This document shows positions 48,381 to 62,832 of a stretch of 64,000 bases of DNA, one piece after another. Below the pieces are notes generated by a model. That model made no database searches, had not been told where the DNA came from, and saw only the letters and a program-made list of their open reading frames with translations. The first letter of the stretch is position 1. Every line of letters starts with the position of its first letter. Position numbers and translations under genes: made by a program. Source of the DNA: Apostichopus japonicus (lineage: Eukaryota > Echinodermata > Holothuroidea > Aspidochirotida > Stichopodidae); contig NC_092578.1 of the NCBI RefSeq assembly GCF_037975245.1, positions 4,096,001 through 4,160,000 of the forward strand. Reading direction: 5' to 3'.

Positions 48381-49843
48381 GTCTTAGGTAAGTGTATATG
48401 TACAGTTTTTACGGTGTACATATTGTACAGTGTGTACAGGTCAATTCAATGTAATTGCCTTGTACAGATTGCATGTCAAAGAACTTTTGCATAGAATATA
48501 TCATATTGCACAGATTAAAAAGCCATTATTTAAAGTAAGTTAAACTATACACAACAGAAACTACACAATAGCTACAGTTGTTGAAAGTGAGATATATCTA
48601 CAGTAGTATGTATACTCTGTACTCCCTTTTTGTATGTATTGGCAGGATGATTGCTGAATTGCTCTGTACAAGGAAGTCAGGACAGCAGAGTGTTTTAATA
48701 TTACATCTTGCAGGGTAGACTTTCACAGTATATATATGTCCTATGCATATATCTAAATGGTCTTTTGTGTTCACTGTTATTAATCAATCAAGCAAAACAA
48801 GAAAAAGGGTAAGTTACGCCGTTAAATTTTTTCCAGTTAACACTAAGAGCTTCCTGTCTACTTCCGCAATAGAATGTCAGTTGTCGTTATGAAGAGAAAG
48901 CAGTGAGTGTGTATATTGCTAGGCAAAGAAGAGTTCTCAAAAAGATGCAGGTTGTTTGTTAATGAAAAGCCATGAAATACTTTATATTGCTTAGTTTGCA
49001 TCAGAAGACTGTTCAGGAAATCCTGTGACTAGAAAATTTCTCTGGATCGCCAGAATGAAACTTGGCTATTTAAAGGTCATACTGAACGACAGTGAATGTG
49101 TGCTGATTGTTCATGGAACACAAAGTTTAGGAATTTGCATCTTTTTTGCGGAAAGGTTCTCTTAAATTCTGAGTGAGATCTGTTTCTGCCTTGACTAAAA
49201 GATTTCAAGCATCTGGTTGTGATTAACTTTGCGTCATAAATTACTCTCGCTGTCAAGTACACTTCAACAGAAACCACTTTGTTAATCTTTAGGACTGTTT
49301 GTCACAAGTACCATAAAATCCCTGGAGAGAATGTGTTTCTTTTCCCACAAAAAGAAAAGAAAAGAAAGAATTATCACTTACAGTAACTGTCTTAGCCATG
49401 GATACAAGGTTATGCATAATCTAGCCTTATTTGCATATAATTAGAGCTAAATTTGTCTTTAGGTCATTAACCTTTCAGGATACCAAAGGAGACATTTTAG
49501 ATAAAAGAAAACTTTTGTAGACTTTATAGAGAACATAAACTTTTATGAATCTTGTTCGTATATCCTTCAGCCTATCATTCCTACAGCCTATCATTCCTAC
49601 AGCCTATCATACCTATAGCCTATCATACCTTTAGCCTTATTTGCATCAAAAAAATTTAGGCTAAGGTTGTCATTTGTCATTAACCTGTCAGGTTAATTCT
49701 GACACTTACCTTAGAACGAATATTGAAATTCACGTTATGAAGGTCACTGCTAAAATGTTACCAATTCCATAGCTGGCTACAATTGGGATAGGGCAATATA
49801 TATAACAAGAATGAAGACAACAAGTAATTTTGACATTTATATT

Positions 49844-50100
49844 TTGGAAGTGATATGATACAATCATTTGTGATCTCAGAATTTGTTTAGTAAGCATTTA
49901 AATGTTTATAATTTTGTTTTCATGATTAATGTCATTCAACATATTTGTGTCTATCTGTCTATCAATTTTTGTTTGTTTTTGGAAATGAAATTATACAATA
50001 ATTTGTGATCTCAGAATTTGTTGAGTAAGCATTTAAATGTTTATAATTTTGTTTTCATGATTAATTTCATTCAACAAATTTGTGTCTATCCATCAATTTA
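49844..50100. repeat. Local tandem duplication of about 134 bp
   Basis: 49844-49977 and 49978-50100 share TTTGTGATCTCAGAATTTGT and AAGCATTTAAATGTTTATAA. Confidence 0.9.
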
Positions 50101-50812
50101 AATTTTTTTTTTTTTTTTTAGTACAGTTATGAAATTTTGTTACAGGAAATGAGGAATATGATATTGTAGCCTGTGAAAGAGAAAGAAGCTGTAAAAGAGT
50201 GATCTTGACGATATTAAAAATATTACTTTTCATTCTAGATTGTATATGAACCCCTTTAAAACACATGTAGACACAATAGTGTCATAGACTATGATAAATA
50301 GCTGCATCCCCTCATCCAGTGTCTTGATAAGTTTTTAACTTCCTCCTCCTTGAGATTATAACCATGTGGTTTTAATATCAATATCAAGCTTCATTCCAAG
50401 AGAGAGCAGTGATGCTGTTACTGTTTGCAAATAATGAAGTTTCAAGCTCTTACAGTAAATTAGTATTTAAATATATGTCATTTCAATCCTAGATGCATTA
50501 ACGATATGTGGTGTGTGCATCAAAGATTACTTTTCTAGGCCAAGTTACTATTTCTGCTCGTTAGTTTTGTATAGTAATTGGCTCTGATTTATTTTACAGC
50601 TAAACTTAAATCAACAATCAAAAATTGTCAAAAATAACATCACCCCAAATTTCTCTTGAGATCTTTTTCCTTAAATTGCCCCAAAAAGTTGGGTTGCATA
50701 AAAAGTGGTTGTAATCTCTGGTCACCTGACATGTCAAAGTAATGTCTGTCGTGACTGCCGCAGCTTGGAAACAAATGGTTCTAAAGGGTATCACTTTCCA
50801 CAAACGGCAAGA

Positions 50813-50880
50813 TGGCTCCGTCGAAAGAGCGCAGGATTTGCCATCGTGAGGTAACTGGGTTACGTCATGCCTCTCTTACC
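50813..50880 (+). mobile_element. Degenerate tRNA-like sequence (SINE head or tRNA pseudogene)
   Basis: TGGCTCCGTCGAAAGAGCGC resembles an A-box/D-arm region, and GAGGTAACTGGGTTACGTC sits where a variable loop and B box would be, but GGTTCGA is lost. Weak. Confidence 0.3.
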
Positions 50881-52605
50881 GATCTCCTATACATTAGCAC
50901 TCTACTTACACTCTACCTACACTCTACCTATACTCTACCTACACTCTACCTAATCTACCTACATGTAGCCTAGATAACAAAGTTTTGGTAACATGTTTTG
51001 CATTTGTGCCTAACACTCCCAACCCCCCTCCCCCCACAACACTTCCACCAAATCATCCTCTTCTGGATACTGCCCTCATCCTTCCAAATCGACCAATTTG
51101 AGAAAATTTGGTACTATTGATGATGATAATGATGATGATGAGGATGTACCATAACGTTCAATATAAACATGAAAGAGGGTAGTGACCTTACAAGGAAATG
51201 TCAAGTCTTTTACCTTTCATTTGTCTAATGACTGAGGAATACTCTAGAACAACAGCAGTGAAATTATAATAGAATCAAGATAAATTAATATTTTACTAAG
51301 ATAGTGTCAAAACACTTTTGGTCATTTTAAAACAAAAATCAATGGCCTAGATCTTAATCTTATCAATTGTTATCTTTTGTGTTCTGATTTGTTTATTAGT
51401 TGACCTAACATAGTTTTATAACACAGAAACTTAGCCTAGCTTTCTTTGCAGGATAAAGTGTTAAGGATTTTACATACACATTTTGGTTGTCCGAACAGAA
51501 AGTTGGTCGTTTCGGACAACTGTTAAAAAATTTGCCCTGCTTTGCATATAACAATCGGGGCTGAAAGTATCATTGATCCTTTGCATGTTAAGGATAAATT
51601 CCTATTAGAGGCTCTTGTCCTTTGATGGTATACAGCAAACACTTCGTAGAATTTTTACGCATTGTTGCACGCCTTTCAAAATTAATTAGAGTGACAGTTG
51701 TAGGAAATGAACTAAATTAGCTGTGAAGACATGAACAACTGCTTTATCTTGGGAACTGTAGCCTAAATACAAGCTTTACAAGTAGACCTGTCAACTGTAT
51801 GATATTTTCAAACATGTATGGATGGGGCCCACTACATACTAGTTGTGCGAAACTTACAGGTAGCGTCGTGTACTTTGTACTCTACATGGAAACGTTTAGT
51901 CCAAGACAGATCTTTATTGTACATCATACCTGTGTATATATCCTAACCTACAAAGGATGTGAACACACATATTACTATTCCGTCAGTGTGTACATATCAT
52001 CACCGTTTTTTGTTTTTCTTCCAAACGTAACCAAGGAAAGGAAATAATCACTTACGCAGTTTTCCAGAGGTCTTTGGTGGGTGGTGCTAATGTAGGTCAT
52101 GGTGATGATGATGATGTATGACAAAAGCACACTGTTTGCTGTGTGGTTTTGTCATTAATAAAGCTACACGTAATGAAAAACAAGACCTGTATGTCAAAAG
52201 CTTTGTTAGATTCCTGGTGTTAAGTAGTAATAATTACAACAACAACAAAATTGGGAAGGCTGGAACATTTAAAAAAAAATTTTTTTTTTGGATTGATTAT
52301 GATTATGTATGATACATGGACAGTCTTGAACATGTCTTAATCTGTTCGTTGGGAAGTTTTTTCTCAAAAGTAAGGGGTAGAAGTAGAAATTTTCAGGAAA
52401 TATTTTAATTATAGCAACAACCACTTCTTGTCCGTGACAGCTAAAGAGGGATGTGGGGGTATATTTTTAACGCTGCTGCTAAAGCTGCTGTTTGCTTGTC
52501 AGTTTTTTCATTTTCTACAATTTCATAACAGAATTTCACTTCCCAGGTAACGCTATTTCGAAAGAATTTCTTCTTGCCTTCCGATAGGTGAAGTCAGTTG
52601 GTATC

Positions 52606-53010
52606 TGATAAAAACTTTTATACCAAATGTTATTAAATGATGTATCATGTACCATCAATTGACATGGGGAATTCCCTGTTGTTGCTATGCACGAAAGGCT
52701 CAGTCTAATCTTGTGATAGGCTGTGAAAGTGTTGTAGGCCCAAGCAATGCGAGAGTGGTTCCTTTGACTACGTAAGAAATAAAGCTAGGAAAAGAAAGAC
52801 ACTGGGACTGATAAAAACTTTAATACCAAATGTTATTAAATGATGTGACATGTACCATCAATTGACATGGGGAATTTCCCTGTTGATGCTATGCAGGGAA
52901 GGCTCAATCTAATCTCGTGATAGGCTGTGAAGGTATTGTAGGCCTAAGCAATGCAAGAGTGGTTCCTATGACTCCATAAGAAATAAAGCTAGGAAAAGAA
53001 TGGCACTGAA
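52606..53010. repeat. Tandem duplication of about 202 bp
   Basis: 52606-52807 and 52808-53010 share CTGATAAAAACTTT, ATGTACCATCAATTGACATG and AAATAAAGCTAGGAAAAGAA with a few point differences. Confidence 0.93.
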
Positions 53011-55324
53011 ACTGTTAATATTTTTCTACATCCCTGGGGATTCCACCAGAAGTTTTTTTTTTTTGGGGGGGGGGTCTGTGAGGGCAGAAGGATCCACAGG
53101 GGATCCTCAAAAACATGGGGTCCATAAAATTTAAATACATTTACTGACTTTACATATGATATCAAGACAGTCCATACACGAATGTGAGTGTCATTGGGCA
53201 AAGACAACTGAAGTTTCCTGACCTCAGTCCCAACTATGGTGATGCTCCCTAAAATCAGGGAGGGGAGGAGGGGGGGCGAGGGGTCTGAACATTCTTAGCG
53301 ACAGCTAGGTTTCAGGAGATGGGCAGAAGGTTGAGAAAATGGGTTCTACAACAGGAAGGCACTTGGAAAACGTCTTAATTCTTACGGGATTGATCACAGT
53401 TATTCATGGTCCACGAGTAAGAGATTCAAGCGTAGTCAAGTCCTGACACTGGTGAACAACACCAAGCTAGTTAACTACGTATATGAAATGTACCATATAA
53501 ATAGTGTCTGATATTACAGTATGAGTAATCCGTGTGTAATACGATAGCAGCTTCAACTTACAGTATATGTGCATTCTAACACTGTCGGAATAGACTAAAG
53601 CTCCTACCAAAAACTGAAAGGTTTTCAACCTTCTGTACATACTTGTTGACAAAATCTATAGATATTGTCATAAAGTTAGACAAACTTGGCTACCAGTGAC
53701 AGGTACTGGTGTAACCTTTTGTTTTAATTTTTCATTTCACAAATATTAGATGCAAAGAATATTATACCTACTTATACTATTACACAGTCCATACTCATCA
53801 TGTGGTACCAACCTATGATAATAAAAAACCTATTCCACCCATTTTATCACCCATAATGTACGACACAAGTTTGTCAGACCCTACAAATTGGTAGTCACTG
53901 TTTTTTTTTGGTTTTTTTAAGGTCTCACCATTTCCATTTTCAGTTTAAAAGAATCTGCATTCCATGGTTGCTACAGTGTGCACCTCATAAAGTGACTCAA
54001 AAGCTGTTCTAGGTAACCGTGTATGGTAAAACTGAAGAATTTACCCGAGGCATTATGGAAATCATTGGACCGTTCTGGGTTTGATCACAAAGGGGGACAT
54101 CTTTGGACAATTAGTCAAAACAAGTTGAGTAACACTGCTACGCCTCTGCACACACTGGCAGAGAACACCTTGCTGACTGCTTGCAGGTACAGTGTAAGCT
54201 CTTGTAAGCACCCTGTTATTCAAAATTGGGGTGGCAAGCCATTTTAGGGTTGCAAAACTATCTTGAAGGGTTGCTGTAAGATTCAGCAGAAAAAAAAACA
54301 ATGCTGATATCTGTTGAAAAGCAAGTTTTTTTTTTAAATCATAAATTACTTTCACAAGTTGCAAACTATAACGTTCATCATTTTGAACCTAAGCACTATT
54401 AGTCATATAAAGATTTCTCAAAGGGGGAGAGGGATGTATACCTCATCCCCATAGAAACCTTTCCCTGACAACATCCTCAGGAGGGTCACCAAGGTGATCA
54501 AGGTGAAAATGGGGGTGGGGGTAGGGGGTATGGAAAGGGGGGGTATGAGAAGGGGGTCACCAAGCAAAGAGGTTTCAATATCTGGAGTGTAAGTTATTTC
54601 CAGTTTTGACATTTTGAGGGTCACAAATCACCTCTTATTCATTCACCGGTTAACATTCTCTGCATCTACAGAATTCCATTAATATACAAAGAAATTGCTC
54701 TGCAATATTAGAACGCTAATGCGTAGCCTTCCTACTTGTTGTACCACATCGTTTTCTGCCCGTTGTATATTTATCCCTGGAATGCTCCTCCTGTCAGGCC
54801 GACTTGTTGAAGGGTTGTAAGAACAAAGGAATAACATATAAAACAGAAAATTAGGCAGTCACATGATAATCAATGTGCATTATTAGCTGATGTTTATTCA
54901 TAAATAAAACTAGAAGAAAAGACTTGTAAAATGGTCAATCTTTGATGGATTTTGCAGCTATTTTTCATGATTTCTAATGCCTATTAAATTGATCTGGACA
55001 ACGTTGTTCATACATTAGGTGTCCATAAACCATTAAGTGTTACTGTACAGTATGTTGCATCAGAGGAATTGACTTAGTACAGTACAGTCATCTTAAATTA
55101 TGAACCTAATTTGTTTAAAGGGTGTGAAGACTCGCGCAAAAAGAAACGTCTCATGCCGGTTATATGACCTAGTTTCGAATGAGGTGTAACAGAATTGTTT
55201 AGACACCACCATCAATCCCAGAAAATACACACAACTTGCTACCGTCGATAATTAGACACTAGTGTACAGTCAGTACATACAGCTGCGGTCAATACCCTTA
55301 GCGCAGTGTACAAACGATACAGCG

Positions 55325-55357
55325 ATGGACATCTCGGGTCCAGCTAAAGATAACAAG
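55325..55357 (+). CDS. Possible first coding exon of a plus-strand gene
   Basis: ATGGACATCTCGGGTCCAGC starts 11 codons (MDISGPAKDNK) ending at AACAAG|GTATGC, a reasonable phase-0 donor, after a locally less AT-rich stretch. A candidate acceptor (CCCTCTCAATTCAG) lies near 55943, but the following frame ends quickly. No domain, so this is a suggestion only. Confidence 0.2.
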
Positions 55358-56482
55358 GTATGCATACTGTCTGCATTTTGTAGCGACAAGAGAAAAACTT
55401 CATTTGCAAGCAATGGAAAGTTAACAATTTCAGAGCGCGGCACACAGTTTGGGGCGAGTCTTCAATGCCTTGAAAGGGACATCACTCAAAAATGAATATT
55501 GTTATAGAAATCCAACCTGGACTGATTGCACTCATGCATGTTTTTTATCGGCGACAACACATCAAAATTAATTTTGTTTCGAAAGCCATCGTCTGAAGTA
55601 TCAACATTAATTCAATGTGTGTCTCACGTTTCCTGTTACGGAAGGCTACTTGTCAACTAATATCATTGCTGCACTTCCACTATGTTAATTCAACACTGAT
55701 CACAGATAAATGGATAGATCTTGGCGTTTACAAACAACCTGTAATAAATAGACCTGTTTGTAAACTATCCTGCTACGTGTATTTAGGGATGGGGGGGGTG
55801 GGGAGGGGAAGGTGGAGGGTAGAGGTCCTCTAGTTTTGGCTTGTAATGCCCCAGTGATTAGAAACACTGCAGAGATATACCATCACTGTTATCTGTGTAC
55901 ATACATAGTACATATATCAGGTTTTACAATCCCTCTCAATTCAGGATGGTAGTCAAGTGTGTGAATCTCCTGTTTGTGTTGGATGTGAATTAAACAGCTA
56001 TAGCCTACTTAACAAGTGAACACAGTGTTATCGGAATGTGGTTTCTTTTGCTTTATTGTCACAAACAAATCCCAGTCTAAAGGTCACTGTATGCTAATGC
56101 TTTATGTGTGAACTGCCATCATAGGTTTGACTCCTTTTTGAATACCCTGCAGTACAAAGTGGCATTATCTTGTATTCCAGTTAGTCATACAGTCACTGTT
56201 CTGCTAACACGTTTAAGTTCCTGGAACGAGGCATATCCTTCCTTAAAAATTTAAAAGGAACACAAAAAGAGGGTCGGGGGAAGGGGGAATATGATAGAAT
56301 TTGGTTCAATAAATATGTACTTCACCAGATTTTAACAACCAAATCATAATCTGGAAATCTGTAATACTAATTAATATCTTTAAGAATATTTACTACATTA
56401 TGAAAGGAGTTATGAAGGATGTATAATGTAATATGTCACACTGTCTGGCCTAGAATCTCACAGTTTTAGCCATTTACTTAAA

Positions 56483-56736
56483 GGTATGCTGTATTGGCTC
56501 CAAATATGCTAGATATTCAAATATGGTCACCTTTGGTCAAATTTCTTAAACTGTTTCTCTTACAACCTTCGAGGAAATTTTCCTCACTGGGACATTAAAT
56601 CATCTCAAGCGTGTTCCTTACAAAGGTCTGAGAACAATTTGGAGAGTAACTTAGACCTCCAGGAAAAAAGTACTTTTTGAAAACTTCTAACAATTATAGC
56701 ATGCTATAATTTGGGGGCCTATATCTGACTACCTTT
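56483..56736 (+). repeat. Dispersed repeat, copy 2
   Basis: Same family and orientation as 26917-27165, with small indels. Confidence 0.85.
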
Positions 56737-59700
56737 AAAAACAACACCAGTGATTGACATGATACCTAACTGGCTAAAATCAAAATTTCTGACCGGCATT
56801 TTCATGAATTACAATTACAACACACCCCATCAGTTAACTATACGCAGGCTTTTTTTCAGAGCAGCCCAATTATATTTAATGACGATAATGCGCAGCGATA
56901 CAGGACTTACGTTAGGTACGGAAATCTTGCGTATTCTTTGAAAGACGATTGGTATTAAACTGACTTATCATTCAGTTTATGGTTTAACATGAGTTTATGT
57001 TCCGTAATGTCTACTGGGGAGACAGGTATAAAGCTTCCACATACGTCAATAACTTTACGGGAGGTCATGACAGGCCAATCTGTACCTGCGCATATATGCT
57101 TTGTAAAGTTGATTGAATGTCTTGCTTTATCCGAAAAACCTAAGCAAGCAAAAGAGGAACCATGAGAATCGCAGTTTGAAGGACCTTCACAGAAACCCAA
57201 ACCGTACCTGATCATACACAATAGGTTATTGTTATGAAACCCATGTTAACAGACCATTGGGAATGGGATGTAACTAAAGATCTATATAGGATACTTCTGG
57301 ACAGGTTTTTGGTTACGGACAACGTAACTCATTCGGGCAGTATAAGGAAATGATTTATGAGGAAATTAATTAATATTTAAATGCCTCACAGAGGTGAATT
57401 TTTGTAGGTTTTGCCATGCTACAACTTACCAATTATGATGAATTTCTTTCGGCAATGTTTGATGACCATATTCACCAAGGTGTAGAAGGCTAAGGGTGCA
57501 TTACTGTACCAATCAGCCAGTTGAAACGTGTGAATGTAATGAGCATAGCCATTATTTACTTGGCCAATGAGTATAACAGGTTTTGGCAGGTTTTACTCTG
57601 GTAACTCTGGTCACCTTGCTGATGACGCACCATTGTTTGTAGTCACTCCTGTGCGAGCTACTTCGTACTTCTTTTATATAGCTTCTGTGTGATGTATCTT
57701 GGGAGCGCCCACTCCCTCCTACTCCCCTCCTCCCCCCTCCTACTTACCCTCCTCCGCCTCCTACCCCTCCTAATTTCCTGCCTCCCCATCTGCCACCCCT
57801 CACAGGGTTCATTGGCCTCTGAGGTAAACTCTTGTCTCTTACATACTTGGTTCGTGAGCCTGGCTCATACGACACACAAGCTAAAGTACATGAGCTGTTA
57901 CTAGTTTTAACCATTACTGTACAGACTGCCCACTCACTGTCTGAGTAAATGCAAAGGACGAGCATAAAAGGAGAGCATGTACTGCTCACTCTGGATTCAA
58001 CAAAATGGATAATTTGGTAATTAATATCCAGTTTCAATTTCATTTCCCCTCCTGATGAATAATTGACATCTTTTAATAGAAAACTTGAGTAAATTAGGGA
58101 CAAAATGATAGCCCTAATTAGAAATAAGCATATACATGTACAGATATAAATGATCATTTTCAAGATTTAAAGGGAGGATCATGGATCTTACAAGGGCAAT
58201 GGTGCATCTGGGCCTGGATTAAGTCTATAGTAGGGTCTACTCGCAAGGTTGTACTAATGAACTGCTTAGTTTGTGTGGGCTTCGTTGGTGTTGAACTGCT
58301 CAACTCACACACCTCCACCCCCCTCCCCCCCTCCCTTGTATCTGTCCCTGTCATTTATATGTGGATGGTGTCACAACAGAAAAAATATAAGAGAAAAATA
58401 TACATGATAAGCCAAAGTACTTTTATATACCATGAATAGAACCCTCTACATGAAGTGCTTTCTGTTTCCTTGTCCCATGAGAACATTTTTCAATTTTTTT
58501 TTCCCCTTACAAAACTTGGCAATAGAAATAGTACACTTTTCATCATCAAAACTAGAATATTTATAGAGGTGATCCTATTTTTGAGACCTCTCTTTCCGCA
58601 AAAGGAATATAATATGATGGTAATGAGGTGAATGTGTGTGTATGTGATTCGTTGACTTGTAACCACGATTACTCAAAATTGTCTTGATTTTTATAAAGAG
58701 TTAAATGTAAGCACTAAAATTTGTTGCCAAATTTCAGTAGCAAAATTCAGCTTTGATGATTTGTAAAATTAGAGGGGATAGTGTCGTTTCATTACTGTAC
58801 TTGTATTTTGCTCATATTTTTTTTTTTTCATTTTTTGTTGTTGATCTTCCTCTAAGTTTGAGAACCGTCCAAATCCAGGTTAGTTGGTGCGTTTTGTGGA
58901 GTAAATATGTCATCTTGCATTGATATCATGCGTGCATTGTTCTTCGGTCTGTTACAAACCAAGTCAGTACTTCCTTCTTCCTGGATCTAGATCAGTGGGT
59001 ATACTGTAGGTCAGCTTGCACAAAACAGGGCACATGATAAATACAAAATGTGTAAAGGGATTGATCACTGTTTTCTATTTCAAAATATGTGAACGTTGCA
59101 GCCGTGCTCCAGGTAGTGGGACGTTTTATACCACTTATTTTATATATAAACTGTGAATGCTGCGATAGATTTAGCACCCTCTAGTATATCCACACACCTC
59201 CCCCTCTCCCTTACTCTACACCTCATCACACTCCTCAGTTCTTTCATCAGTTATAAACCTACTGTAGTACAGTATATCTTCGCATATATAAACATTTCTT
59301 GTGGTTTGTGCATGAATCTGGTTATTACAGCATAATGGTTACATAGATTGGCTAGGACATGAATGTAAAGTTTTAGTCCTGACTACTGTACTTTCGATGA
59401 TCGTTTCCACAAAAAAAAAAAAAAAAAAACCAACTCCAGCCAGAGGATAACGTGGGTTGCACTGTACTCCTGTAATGAAAATCAGCAAAATTTTACCTTG
59501 AACCGAAAATGAAAAAGCCGAAACAATCTTTGAAACATTTTAAATATAAACAAGGACTACCCTAGAGAAAAACTAGTAATAACCATCACCTTCTGTTTTT
59601 TCTAGTTTAAGTATTCAAAATTCCATTGTTTAGGTAACAGAGGAAGGATGTTTCGGGATAAGCAGTCTCAATCACCATTTCCTTTGGTTTCTTTCTGAAG

Positions 59701-61289
59701 ATAAACCACAACTTTGATAGAGGTCTATAAACTGGAAGTTTGCAAATATCATTGACATTTTGAAAAACTGCTCGGATACTCGGCAGCAGCAATTTTTTTT
59801 TCTGTGCCTTGATTTGGAACCTAAATTGTAGGTAATAATTTTCATTAAATGTTGTAAATTTTGGGGGAGATTATTGCCAAAATCATCTTTAGAGAGCATT
59901 TTGTCAAAGTCACAGAGTTAGTTGCCAGAGACTCCACCACTTGTCAAACATTACTAAAGAATGGTGTCATTCATGATAGGCAGCGTAGGTGATCTAGTCG
60001 AGACCAACCAAGAAGGTCGGATATTAAATAAATCGTCTGGTTTCTTCTTTATGACTCCCATTTTTGGTTCCTTGCTGAAAGCAAAGGAACCTATGTATTC
60101 AGGTTGGCGTGTGTGTGTGTGTGTGTGTGTATGTGTGTGTGTGTGTGTGTGTGTGACGCTTAAGCTTGTATGCACGATAACTCAACAAGGGATTGACTGA
60201 TCATGATCAAACTTGGTGGGTGGGTGGCCCATAGTGAGTAGATGAACCCTATTGTTTTTGGTGCCCACAAAGGTCACCAAAGGTCAGTTATGGTCCAAAA
60301 ACCCAAAATACTAAAACTGCAATAACTCCCAGTGCCAATGTGCGACAAGGTTGATATTTTGAGACAAGTTGTGAACTGGTTAGGGCAATATTTTGAAACT
60401 TAACGGTCATGTGATCTGAGGTCACCAAAGGTCAATTAATGTTAAAAAACTAGTATTTTTGCGATAACTTGAGAACGAATTGTCCGTTAGGGTTGGGAGT
60501 TGCTTCAGTGTAATCCAATTGTCGACCCACATCTGGGTGACCCTTGACCTCAATTTGACCTCTGGTGACCTTTTCATGTTTTGGGGATTTTTACAGTTTC
60601 GATGCTATTTTCAGATGTCAAAGGTACCTTCCGATCATAAATATCGATAGGTTGACCCCCGTGTGACCTTTGTGTGCGAACTTATATGGGGTCAAAGTTT
60701 TCGGTCAGAGTTAGGATGGCTGTACAGACTTATCGTGTTGATTTTTGGAATCAGCAGATCAAACTACATTTGAAACCAAGGTCAAAAGGTCAAAGGTCAC
60801 ATTAGAAAAAATGTGCTTAGTTTGGGAGAAAACGGGCGAAAAAGAAAATGTTTGGTTTTGATGCTAGATTTGGATATCAAAGGTACCTTCCGATCAAAAA
60901 TGTCAATGGGTTGACACCCGGGTGACCTTTGTGTGTAAAGTTATACAAGGTCAAAGTTAATTTTCAGACATTTAATGCAATAACTCCCAGGGCCAAGGTG
61001 TAACAAGGTTGATATTTTGGGACAAGTTGCAAATGGTATAGAGGAATATTTTCAAACTTAACGGCCATGTGATCCGAGGTCATCAAAGGTCAATTAATGT
61101 TAAAAAACTAGTATTTTCGGTGAGAAAATGGGCAAAGAAAAAATGTTTGAATTGTTACAGTTTTGCAGCTATATTCACGTCTCAACAATCAAAAATGTCA
61201 ATAGGTTTACCCCAGGTCACCTTTGTGTGTGAAGTTATATGAGGTCAAAGTAAATTTTCAGACATTTAGTGCAATAATTCCCAGTTCCA

Positions 61290-62190
61290 AGGTGTGACAC
61301 GGTTGATATTTAGGGACAAGTTGCAAATGGTATAGGGGAATATTTTCAAATTTAACGGTCATGTGATCCGAGGTCACCAAAGGTCAATTAATGATAAAAA
61401 ACTAGTATTTTTGCGATAACTTGAGAATGAATTGTCCGTTAGGGTTGGGAGTTGCTTCAATTTAATCCAATTGTCGACCCGCATCTGGGTGACCCTTGAC
61501 CTCAATTTGACCTCTGGTGACCTTTTCATGTTTTGGGGATTTTTACAGTTTCGATGCTATTTTCAGATGTCAAAGGTACCTTCTGATCATAAATGTCAAT
61601 GGGTTGACCCCCGTGTGACCTTCGTGTGCGGAGTTATACGAGGTCAAAGTTAATTTTCAGACATTTAATGCAATAACTCTCAGTTCCAAGGTGTGACACG
61701 GTTGATATTTTGGGACAAGTTGCAAATGGTATAGGGGAATATTCTCAAATTTAACGGTCATGTGATCCGAGGTCACCAAAGGTCAATTAATGATAAAAAA
61801 CTAGTATTTTTGTGATAACTTGAGAACGAATTGTCCGTTAGGGTTGGGAGTTGCTTCAATTTAATTCAATTGTCGACCCGCATCTGGGTGACCCTTGACC
61901 TCAATTTGACCTCTGGTGACCTTTTCATGTTTTGGGGATTTTTACAGTTTCGATGCTATTTTCAGATGTCAAAGGTACCTTCTGATCATAAATGTCAATG
62001 GGTTGACCCCCGTGTGACCTTCGTGTGCGGAGTTATACGAGGTCAAAGTTAATTTTCAGACATTTAATGCAATAACTCTCAGTTCCAAGGTGTGACACGG
62101 TTGATATTTTGGGACAAGTTGCAAATGGTATAGGGGAATATTTTCAAACTCAACGGTCATGTGATCCGAGGTCACCAAAAATGTCAAAGG
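61290..62190. repeat. 399-bp internal tandem duplication inside the inverted element
   Basis: Sequence around 61365 and 61764 repeats at an exact 399-bp spacing with very few differences, followed by a shortened third part. Identical 73-codon open frames at 61432 and 61831 are a by-product. Confidence 0.93.
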
Positions 62191-62279
62191 TACCTTCTGA
62201 TCATAAATGTCAATAGGTTGACCCCCGTGTGACCTTCGTGTGCGAAGTTATACGAGGTCAAAGTTAAAAAATATTAATG

Positions 62280-62740
62280 AGGTCACGGGTCAAACGTGAA
62301 AAACTCCCAAGTTGCAATAACTTGGCTACTATTTATTGGAATTTCGTCAAACTTGGTATGATGATATTGGTCGATAGTCTCCACACACTGATGTGTGTTG
62401 CAATTGATATCATGCATGTTTATAAGGGGGGGGGGGCCTAGCATTATTTCGTTATGAAAAGTTTGTATGCACAATAACTCATCAAGGGAATGACCAATCA
62501 TTACCATACTTGGTGAGTGGGTGGCCAATAGTAAGTAGATTAACCCTGTTGATTTTGGTGCTCATATCATGAATATTAATGAGGTCATGGGGTCAAACGT
62601 GAAATACTCCAAATTGCAATTACTTGGCTACTATTACTAATGGGAATTTCGTCAAACTTGGTATGATGATAATGGTAGATAGTCTTCACACACTGATGTG
62701 TGTTGCAATTGATATCAGGGCTTAGCATTACTTTGGCAAC
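62280..62740. repeat. Duplicated block of about 300 bp at the far end of the inverted element
   Basis: TTTCGTCAAACTTGGTATGA and CACACTGATGTGTGTTGCAA each occur twice, about 301 bp apart, in this part of the element. Confidence 0.85.
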
Positions 62741-62832
62741 AAAAGTTTGTGAGCATAAATTACTGTTGTTGTATTAGGGCTTTGTTAGAAATTTCCCTAT
62801 GAATGGAACTAATGAACAGCAGCAAGGAACCA

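Larger units (their letters stand above)
48381..52605. other. No recognised gene
   Basis: AT-rich sequence with short local repeats: a 15-bp CAGCCTATCATTCCT repeat at about 49566-49634 and ACACTCTACCT repeats at about 50900-50957. No exon is supported. Confidence 0.5.
53011..60064. other. No secure gene
   Basis: AT-rich sequence holding a dispersed repeat (56483-56736) and one possible first coding exon at 55325-55357. G-rich runs lie near 54508-54545 and 55788-55822. Confidence 0.5.
60065..62832 (-). mobile_element. Inverted, expanded copy of the TGACCT-rich element
   Basis: Ends TGGTTCCTTGCT (60065) and AGCAAGGAACCA (62832). The inside is the reverse complement of the family at 18.5-23.3 kb, here reading AGGTCACCAAAGGTCAATTA and so on. 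A (TG)n tract at about 60106-60155 is the counterpart of the CA tract. It is longer than the other copies (2768 bp), partly through an internal duplication. Confidence 0.88.

Noticed and set aside
56955-57221. 88-codon minus-strand frame with several cysteines
   Set aside because: Composition is somewhat protein-like, but I found no convincing splice sites, family or repeat partner.
61432-62052. Two identical 73-codon frames
   Set aside because: Caused by the 399-bp duplication in a non-coding element; no homology and no conservation of frame in the other copies.
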